Source of the DNA: Sperchopsis tessellata
Taxonomy: Eukaryota; Arthropoda; Insecta; Coleoptera; Hydrophilidae
DNA length: 28,010 nt
Assembly (NCBI GenBank): GCA_033557685.1
Contig: JAWQRN010000595.1
Coordinates: forward strand, 1 to 28,010
Direction: 5' to 3'
Every line of letters begins with the position of its first letter. Positions within the stretch are counted from its first letter, which is position 1. The position numbers and the translations under genes were made by a program. The notes under the pieces were generated by a model. It saw only the letters and a program-made list of their open reading frames with translations, was not told where the DNA came from and ran no database searches. Positions 21,430 to 28,010 of the stretch are shown in pieces.

Positions 21430-22795
21430 ATCAAAATGGAAATTAACACAATGGTGATCGAATAATTTAGAGACGCGAACAATTGAAATCAATGGCAATG
21501 TATTATTACACCGTTAATAGATATTGAAGGTGTGATCTATGTTTATGACGGTACTGTCGTTAAGTCAGAGAATATAAGTGCAGAGTATGCACAGTGGAGA
21601 AGGGATTAATTGTAACAAGTCTAGAATCTCAGCCAATGCAACTTATTATGACGCATACGACGGAAAAATCTATGTGGATCAAGTTACGTAGTGAGCATCA
21701 ACTCAAATAAAAGCTTATCATTTGTACAACGACAGTCTTATAAATTTGAGTGGGATCCATCAGGTAGAGTTGCCCAAGATATGACTCGTCTTGAAGTATT
21801 AACGAGTAAAATGAAGAAGCTTGTTGCTTCAAAGTTACCAGCCAAGTACAGTCATTTTCACAGTCCGTAGGATTCTACAGATTCTGCAAGAAAAAGTCTG
21901 TTTAAGAAACCACGACGTTGTTTTCAGAGGCTATCGTGCAAAACAAGTCAAGAAATTTCTCAAACCGAACTGTTTTGCGTGGCAAACGCAGACATATGAA
22001 GGAATAATATTATGGATGCAGGGACATATGTAATAAAAATCTTGCGTTTATTGGCGGTAATGGTTTAACGTGTGGTGATGATGAGTAGGGCATTGATTCG
22101 GGTGCGTCGGATCATATGTGTATCAGTGCTATACTACGTTTTCAAGTTGGGAAACACCGAGAAAGATTTTCATCGGTAGTGGAGAAGAATTGGATGGTCT
22201 TGGAATAGGCAACATAAAATGTGAAAAGTATGTTAGTGGAAAATGGTTATCAAACATAATGTACAATGTGCTGCATGTGCCAAACACATGTTTTCTGTAG
22301 CAGAGCAAAAAGGGGTAAAATTATCCATAAATCAAAATGGACAACAAGGTGGTATTCGTGTTGGACATGAAATTTTCGCGAGTTGTGCTCAATGTGGAAA
22401 ACTGTATGTCTGTTGCCAGTAAAATAGGAGCGCTATAAATATGGTATAGACGACTAGCACATCTAAATAAAAAAACATGTTGAACAATTTTTGGAGACGT
22501 GCAATTTGATGGAGAGAATCACCTACATGTACATAAGCACGAATAGCATACAGAAATGTTTTGTAATGATGTACGCTTATACCAAGTATTTATAACTTGA
22601 AATAACTCGAAACGAAAATGGTACAATCTTCGTACATCAGAACAGGTATGCGAGAAAAGTGCTTGAGTAGTGTAATATGCTCTATACGAAACCCGTGACT
22701 TCATCATTCGAGACCGGACGGAGAGTAGAGCTATCATCCGAAGTCTATGATAATGTTCCATTTCGCGAGCCTGTTGGAAATTAGATTTATCTGCA
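21430..22795 (+). pseudogene. Copia gag-pol remnant with internal deletion
   Basis: Gag, protease and part of pol of a Ty1/copia retrotransposon, in several frames. Gag: 21511 to 21609 reads LIDIEGVIYVYDGTVVK...EYAQWRRD, and about 21721 to 21920 reads SYKFEWDPSGRVAQDMTRLE and LPAKYSHFHS, followed by a decayed Cys-His knuckle. Protease: the active site DSGASDHM is intact at 22095 to 22118. Next are IFIGSGEELDGLGIGNIKCE and KWLSNIMYNVLHVPN (22163 to 22295). The pre-integrase block WYRRLAHLNKKT lies near 22447 to 22482. The integrase core and most of the RT are then missing. At 22585 to 22790 the end of the RT resumes: EITRNENGTIF, HQNRYARKVLE, stop, CNMLYTKPVTSSF and DNVPFREPVGN. RNase H and the 3' LTR are absent. 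Similarity ends where the repeat cluster begins, near 22795. Confidence 0.85.
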
Positions 22796-23040
22796 TATCT
22801 ACAATTTACACGAAATAGCTACTTTCGCATAAACATAAGAATTATCTGCTTCCTTTTGAAATTGGATTGTATCAAACTCGAGCAAAGGGTCCAAGTCAAT
22901 ATTTTAAATACAGAAATCAGATATGCGAAAAATTTGGGGACAAGCCGAAATTGCAGTGAACAACGTGTTTCTGTCGTTAAGACGTCATCAGTACTTCTCT
23001 GTTAGTAATTAGCTGAATCCACGTACAAATACATATTTGA
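22795..23040 (-). repeat. Repeat unit A (minus orientation)
   Basis: First of three copies of one repeat family. In minus orientation it runs from about 23036 (ACGTGGATTCAGCTAATTAC) through a hammerhead-like core, CAATTTCGGCTTG, GATTTCTGTATTTAAAATATT and TTTGCTCGAG, to ATAGCTATTTCG-like sequence at 22811 to 22826. It forms a palindrome with unit B and cuts the copia RT. It has no coding potential. Confidence 0.8.
22959..22991 (-). ncRNA. Hammerhead-like core in repeat unit A
   Basis: On the minus strand: CTGATGA (22991 to 22985), CGTCTTAACGACA, then GAAAC (22971 to 22967). Here stem II is better than in unit C (GTC with GAC around TTAAC), but the sequence after GAAAC (ACGTTGTTC) pairs less well. 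Confidence 0.35.
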
Positions 23041-23044
23041 TTTC

Positions 23045-23240
23045 TTGTATAAATGCTTTAAGATCGGCTTGTTCCCAATATTTTCGATGCTAATTTGACT
23101 TCTGTTTTCATTATATTTACATGGACGCTTTGCTCGAGATTTGATAGAATTAAATTTAAAATAATACATTCATGTGCAGCCAAGGAATAAATTAATTCTT
23201 ATGGATATGCGAAAATAGCTATTTCGTCTACATTTATATA
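23045..23240 (+). repeat. Repeat unit B (plus orientation, 5' truncated)
   Basis: Shares with unit A (reversed) CGGCTTGT-CCC, TTTTCG, CTTTGCTCGAG-TTTGATA, AATTCTTATG-ATATGCGAAA and TAGCTATTTCGT, over about 175 bp. It lacks the hammerhead-like part. Arms A and B could fold into a long imperfect hairpin with a spacer of about 115 bp. Confidence 0.8.
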
Positions 23241-23344
23241 AAGATTAACAAAATGATTACTCAATTTCATCACTGAAACATTACAAAACCTCTCATACCA
23301 TGCTTACTCACAATGTTAAAGCATATATACAAAAAATAAAATTT

Positions 23345-23545
23345 GTATTCGTACGTGGGCTACAGCTAATTACTAACAGAGCAGTGCTGATGACGTCAAA
23401 CAGAAACACGGTGTCAACGGCAATTTCAGCTTGTTCCGTTTTTCGATGCATATTTGATTTCTGTATTTAATATATTGCTCGAGATTTGATTTAATCAAAC
23501 ACATTCATGTGCGGCCATTGAAGCAAATAATTCTTCCGTGAATAC
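23345..23545 (+). repeat. Repeat unit C (plus orientation)
   Basis: Direct copy relative to B and inverse to A. It starts TATTCGTACGTGG, keeps AGCTAATTACTAACAGAG, the hammerhead-like core, CAATTTCAGCTTGTTCC, TTGCTCGAGATTTGAT and CATTCATGTGCGGCCA. It lacks the outer TAGCTATTTCGT end. Confidence 0.8.
23387..23415 (+). ncRNA. Hammerhead-like core in repeat unit C
   Basis: CTGATGA (23387 to 23393), nine bases, then GAAA (23403 to 23406) and CACGGTGTC. After GAAA the ACAC/GTGT halves are self-complementary and end in T followed by C, as the hammerhead pattern around the cleavage site requires. Stem II has only two or three weak pairs (GT with AC) and stem I is not convincing. A degenerate or minimal type I hammerhead is possible; chance cannot be excluded. 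Confidence 0.35.
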
Positions 23546-24329
23546 TTTTCTTAGCTAAAACACCACTTTTATTATATTCCAAGTTTTTTGGTTGACTTTG
23601 AACTATTAATATTTAATGTATTTACTTGCGCAGTGCACCGATAAATATTAAAACGTGAGATCGATGTATAAATTACTTCCCCTTAAAATAAGAAAAGTTC
23701 ATGCGAAAGCATTGCAAACATAAAGTTTGAAACTAACGTAAATTCAAACATGTATTCTTATCTTGTCGCTTTTTTCGAGTGTCTTTAAACTATAAGAAGC
23801 CTCTAAAACCTTTAAATGCAGTATTGAACGGGACATTTTTCAAAGATAGTAAAAAGGTATCATTATGTGGTATCATCTTGAAAACATTTGTAATTTTGTT
23901 GGCGTTTGTACTTAAACTCCTGCAACGGCATGACAAACGAGAACTGGATTCCTTGTAATAAATATCACCGGTATTCCTCGTGACAATTTTGCAACGTCCT
24001 AAAGTCCTACTACATAACGCACCGCCCACAAAGAAGATGAAATATCTCTATCTGATCTATTTTGCATAATTACTTTATAAAGCGATTTAACAAGATGACA
24101 AAATATTCAAATGGTTTAATAAAGTTACATAAACTAGTTTATTTTACTTCAGTTGTCAATATCAAATTACGTATGTTTGTGTATTTATAATATCAAATAA
24201 CCTAAACGTCAGAATATTGTAAACTTAGTTCATGGATATTTTTTTATTTTTACACTAAAAGTAATAATTTTATTCGGTCAAAGAAAATATATGCAGAAAA
24301 CAAATAAAATATGTCGAAATTTGTGTCAG
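23546..24329. other. No gene identified
   Basis: A slightly GC-richer block at 23790 to 24029 is open for 79 codons on the minus strand (Cys/Ser/Lys-rich) and about 53 codons on the plus strand. Neither reading is recognised. Confidence 0.35.
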
Positions 24330-25200
24330 GAAATTGAATGAAAAATATATAATTCTTGATCATTCGGGCGATATATTACAAGAACCGAATACAAATAGCC
24401 TTCCGAAATTACACAAAACATCTACTCCCGTGTGACAACTAGTATCTAATAAATCTGTACCTACCCAAAATATCTCGAAATATTAAGTCTAATGCCAGCG
24501 AGAATTGCTAAATCTACTTAACATGTATAACCAAAAGTTTACAATCAAAATATACCACCTCAATTACTAAAACAATCGGCTTTAATTTCACAAAACTATA
24601 TCAGTTAATAGACAAATAAAATATTTATCCTTAAATCTTGTTAAAATAAATTTCCAATTCAAAAAAATTCTGCACTGAAATTTCCATTAGAAACATTAAC
24701 ATTATACTCAAAAAGTCGTTTGAATAATTAAATTCACTAATTGATTCTATCAAAGTTATAATGAATAGCCCAAAACATTCCAGAAATTTTCACCTCATAC
24801 GCATTCAACAAACACCATACATAATAAAATGTAAATGATACATAGAAATCCCCACCGACTCAAATATCATAATAAAAGAATAAATCGAAATATGAAGTTA
24901 CAAATCCCCTAAAATTCTAAACATCCAGAACTACATCAAAATACTGCCATGTTAAAACAATTACTTAATTAAACACATGCCACGTGGCCCTATTCAAGCG
25001 CCCAACACAATTAAACATCTCATTCCACACCACACGCAAACACATATCATCAGAAAGTGTGGTGATACAACCATATGCAGCACCATCAAGATAACGTGAA
25101 GAAGAGATGCGTCTCCGAAACGATCGTTACTACGTTAGTGCCCAGTATAAATGCCCAAAAGTGCTAACAAATGTATAACTATAGAAAACCCAAAATATAA
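24330..25200 (+). other. A/C-rich, G-poor tract, possible retroelement 3' region
   Basis: From about 24380 the plus strand is strikingly rich in A and C and poor in G, unlike the rest of the window, with His/Thr/Asn/Pro-type translations (for example HSTPHANTYH near 25020) broken by stops. It ends in the hammerhead-like stem-loop at 25096 to 25130. Strand-biased composition with a PLE-like tail suggests the 3' part of a retroelement, perhaps a third PLE. No catalytic block was recognised, so the assignment is by position and tail only. Confidence 0.35.
25096..25130 (+). ncRNA. Hammerhead-like stem-loop at the end of the A/C-rich tract
   Basis: GTGAAGA (one change from CTGAAGA), then a hairpin GAGA-TGCG-TCTC (25104 to 25115), then CGAAACGATCGTTAC. 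GAAAC is followed by the palindrome ACGATCGT. The order box, stem II, GAAAC and short stem III is the hammerhead layout. It is better preserved in stem II than the other examples; the first core base is changed. Confidence 0.4.
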
Positions 25201-26439
25201 AAAAATAATTCCTCGGTTTTGTTGTTGAATAATGTAGATAACTATTTCACTCTTATCCTGTGATACACTAGAGTACAAAACTGTTCGTAAAAAAATTAAA
25301 CAATTTGTTCTGCAAAATTGGTATAAAAAACTCTAAAATTAGCATCTTGTTCAACCAACAAAATAGAAAACAGACGTGAATGTAAAATAAGTTTGATTCT
25401 AGATAGTATGAAAATTACACAGTAAAAATTGTAAATTTCAAAGGAACATTTAGACCGTTATTTTAAAAGTTTGAATATTAATGATAACCACACCAATTGT
25501 ACACTCACCACGAACCAATTAGTATGATACTTGCATTATAAGATCAATTTTTGTCAATGTGCTCGAGTAAGCTGTCCAATGTAGTATTTAATTGTTAAGT
25601 CCTGATACACACACTATGGAAACATCTACATACTGAGTTCCACAACTATATACTGCAAGCCTACTGAGGAATCCAGAAGCATTGGTTTGGCTAAAACCTC
25701 ATGCATGAAAATAAAAAAGGTCTTTGTTTCTATAACTTAAATCATTTTAAGTAGTACCATCATTTAGTTATATTTGTATTACCTGTAATATAATAACTAA
25801 ATTTGAATTGGTTTTTGAAAATATATTACATTTAACAGCTAAAACTAATTGTTTCCACTTGCCTATCCAGGAATATGTTTAAAAATTGATTATTTCCTCA
25901 AAACTTTTTCAATTGTTTTCTATATTAACGGATTAACACAAAAAGTTAGCAGCTTACTCGTTTTGATTTATAATTTTCTACAAAATTTTCTCTGATAATT
26001 CAACTTTTCTCAAGATAATATCACAGCACAATCTATTTATTTATATTATGAGTTAGTCTAAACCTATATATAATAATTTACTGTGCAAATATTGTTACTA
26101 AGTAATATGTTTAAAATTAAAACCCATTTATATATTGCAATTGATAAACAGTATTTTATTTTAATCTTTGTTTTTCTGTTCAGTAGAATAAATCTAAAAT
26201 CCTACCCAATTAATAAAATAAGCTATATACCTACTACTTGAATCTAGGTCAATTAAACCGAATTGTTTATAGATATCCCTATTTATATGAATGTTGTTTC
26301 CGTGTGGAAACCATGTAGAGGCTCTGATAAGTGCCGACGTTACGTCAACTGTTGCAAGGGACATATTTAAGGCGAGTGAGGTTACTTGAATGAATGAATT
26401 CGAAGGAAGGAAGTTATCGAGTGCAGAAAGAGAGAAACG
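25201..26439. other. AT-rich sequence, no gene identified
   Basis: No protein-like frame and no clear repeat. The last 150 bp (from about 26290) are less AT-rich and may belong to the 5' side of PLE 4. Confidence 0.45.
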
Positions 26440-27960
26440 GGTGAATGTGATCCTCTAAGCTATGAGACGTTGAACACAAGCTTCTGCAAGATAACACATA
26501 TAAAAGTCTAACATCTAACTCTACATCGAAAATAGTGAAATTGGTTGACAATGTCATCAAAGGATCTATCCTTGATCCACATGTGCAGAAGAAGACCATT
26601 ATCCACGACATTTGATGCCTCTTCGGCTTATTGTCAGTGCAATAGGGACTCCCTCATATAAATTGGCTGTATCTCTCACCCCGTTACTGAAACAATTCGT
26701 AGGACGATCCGAATACTACATAAGAAACTCTTCCTATTTTCTAGAACAAGTTTCTAATATATACTCGGTCCCACAGACTTAATGGTCAGCTTAGATGTCG
26801 AGTCTCTTTTCACCAGTATACCCGAGGATGGTGCAATTATCATCATCAGCGACCTATTGAGAGGGGAAGGTTTATCTCAAGATATTGCAGTACTTATGTA
26901 GGTTTGTCTGGCGTCCACTTATTTCCAATTTAGAGACCATTTCTACGAATAACTATCGGGAGCTATGGGTTCCTTGTGGTCCACTGCTGTTGCCAGTACA
27001 TTTGTGGAGACATTTGAGCAATTTACATCATCGTCCTCTGATATACAGCCCAATTATTAGTTCAGTTACGTTTATGATACGTGTATTATATGGTCATTGG
27101 GATGAAAGCCGCTAAATGCCTTCTTAAATCACATCTGATATAAAGCCTAAATGTTGGTTCCAATACGTGGATGATACTTTTGTCATATCACATAAACTCC
27201 CAACACCCCAATATTCATTTTACGATGGAAATTAAGTCATCAGGCTTCCTTTCTTAGATGTATTGTTGAAACGTAGTTTAAATGGTACACTTTTTCATTC
27301 TGTTAATCGTAAGCCAATCCTTACGAATTGCCTGAATTGTCATATCATCACTCTTGTCAGAAAATATCTGTGATTAATTCTCTCGTACAGCGAACTTTCA
27401 ACCTGTGAGACACAGCTCTGCTTTTCCAGGAGCTGCGTACAGTCTCCTATGCGCTTTTATTCAATAGCGTATCTACCATTTGTCAAGGATTCTAAAAAAT
27501 TGCCCACATATTAAGAAAATTAGATATCAAAAGAGTATTCTCTCTAATCCAAAAGCTTTCCCAAGTTCTCTCTTCTTCGAAAGATGTTATCCCGATGCAA
27601 AAAGAAGGGGTTCAGCAAGTCCCTCGTTCCTGTGGTAAAGTCTAATCGTAGAAACCAAGCGTACGATTGCTATTCCAGCAAAGGAGAATGAACGCTGTAC
27701 TCCTCTTGGTTATATTAATCAATCAGCCGTTGTTGAACATCGTCATGAAACAGGTCCAGTCTTTATGTTCCAACATGCTAAGGTATTGGCTCGAAAGCGC
27801 TCTTATTTTTAAAGAAAATTCACAGAAGTCATTGAGGTGTATAATCACCCCAAAAATATTTATAAGGACGATGGTTTTCGACTTCCAATCTCTTGGAGGA
27901 TCACCCTCCCTCTTTTCTATCCTCCTGCAGTCGACACGATTTCCAACCGGAAACAACATT
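26440..27960 (+). pseudogene. Penelope-like element with RT and GIY-YIG (PLE 4)
   Basis: The most complete PLE in the window. Blocks in order are: about 26515 to 26610, SKIVKLVDNVIKGS and LDPHVQKK; 26615 onward, MPLRLIVSAIGTPSYKLA and LTPLLKQFVGRSEYYIRNS; 26785 onward, VSLDVESLFTSIPEDGAI with the first catalytic Asp; SGAMGSL and weak VASTFVETFE remains; the active site YVDD intact at 27164 to 27175 in WFQYVDDTFVIS; about 27245, RLPFLDVLLKRS; then HSVNRKPILTN and ISVINSLVQRTFNL. The C-terminal nuclease follows: CGKV near 27633, then 27686 to 27814 NERCTPLGYINQSAVVEH and HETGPVFMFQHAKVLA, and finally EVIEVYNHPKNIYKDDGFRL. Stops and frame changes occur throughout, so it is dead. It belongs to the same broad lineage as PLE 1 (GSPTY-type block). 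Confidence 0.9.
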
Positions 27961-28010
27961 CATATATATTAAAATTATTTATTTAGGTCATTATATTAAT
28001 TCAGAAAACC
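27961..28010. other. Window end
   Basis: AT-rich sequence after the PLE 4 nuclease; the PLE 3' tail, if present, lies beyond the window. Confidence 0.5.

Noticed and set aside
22519..22761. Minus-strand 80-codon frame
   Set aside because: Antisense to the copia RT end, which reads clearly on the plus strand.
27723..27959. Minus-strand 78-codon frame
   Set aside because: Antisense to the GIY-YIG region of PLE 4.
23240..28010. 3' LTR of the copia element
   Set aside because: No second copy of the TGTTGG...CAGCA sequence was seen downstream within the window.
1..28010. CRISPR array, tRNA, rRNA or bacterial operon
   Set aside because: No regularly spaced repeats, no tRNA-like cloverleaf with an A/B box pair, and no closely packed intact frames; the sequence is eukaryotic repeat DNA.

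Overview
The window looks like non-genic DNA from a repeat-rich eukaryote, most likely an arthropod and plausibly an insect. The sequence is strongly AT-rich. No frame reaches the size of a normal gene. There are no operons or RNA genes. All the protein-like signal that I can recognise comes from decayed transposable elements broken by stops, frameshifts and deletions. The host assignment is an inference from the mixture: Penelope-like elements (PLEs) with a GIY-YIG endonuclease, piggyBac, copia, and non-LTR elements with an R1-like C-terminus and a CR1/Jockey-like reverse transcriptase (RT).

Layout. 1-1700: AT-rich, with a short possible exon on the minus strand near 0.9-1.0 kb and a 15-bp minisatellite at 1.54-1.6 kb. 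1700-2340: RT remnant of PLE 1 (+). 4134-5035: a 49-codon ORF ending in a splice-donor-like site, followed by a broken transposon-associated protein (+). 5.0-8.9 kb: mostly featureless, with an (AT)n microsatellite. 8985-11850: a nest of non-LTR remnants. It holds a C-terminal CR1/Jockey-like piece (+), an R1-like element on the minus strand with its own poly(A) tail, and a second RT domain (+). 14533-16411: an almost complete piggyBac-type element. It has TTAA at both ends, matching terminal inverted repeats, and a transposase remnant on the minus strand in which all three catalytic Asp codons can still be read. 16780-17290: another non-LTR C-terminal remnant. 18500-19860: PLE 2 with RT, GIY-YIG and a 3' stem-loop tail. 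21063-22795: the 5' part of a copia element (LTR, primer-binding site, gag, protease, pre-integrase) fused by a large internal deletion to the end of its RT. It is interrupted at 22.8 kb by a cluster of three related repeats, two of them in palindromic orientation. 24330-25200: an A/C-rich, G-poor tract with a stem-loop end. 26440-27960: PLE 4 with RT and GIY-YIG.

The observation most worth following is a set of hammerhead-ribozyme-like cores. Each has a CTGANGA-like box, a stem and GAAAC, then usually a short self-complementary stretch. They occur at the 3' end of PLE 2, at the end of the A/C-rich tract, in two of the three repeats near 23 kb, and possibly on the minus strand near 13.2 kb. 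Hammerhead motifs are established in PLEs, so the PLE-linked ones fit known biology. Their presence in the palindromic repeat family, which shows no coding sequence, is the less expected part. I see no evidence for an intact host gene, so nothing here works as a pathway; the content is a layered record of insertions.
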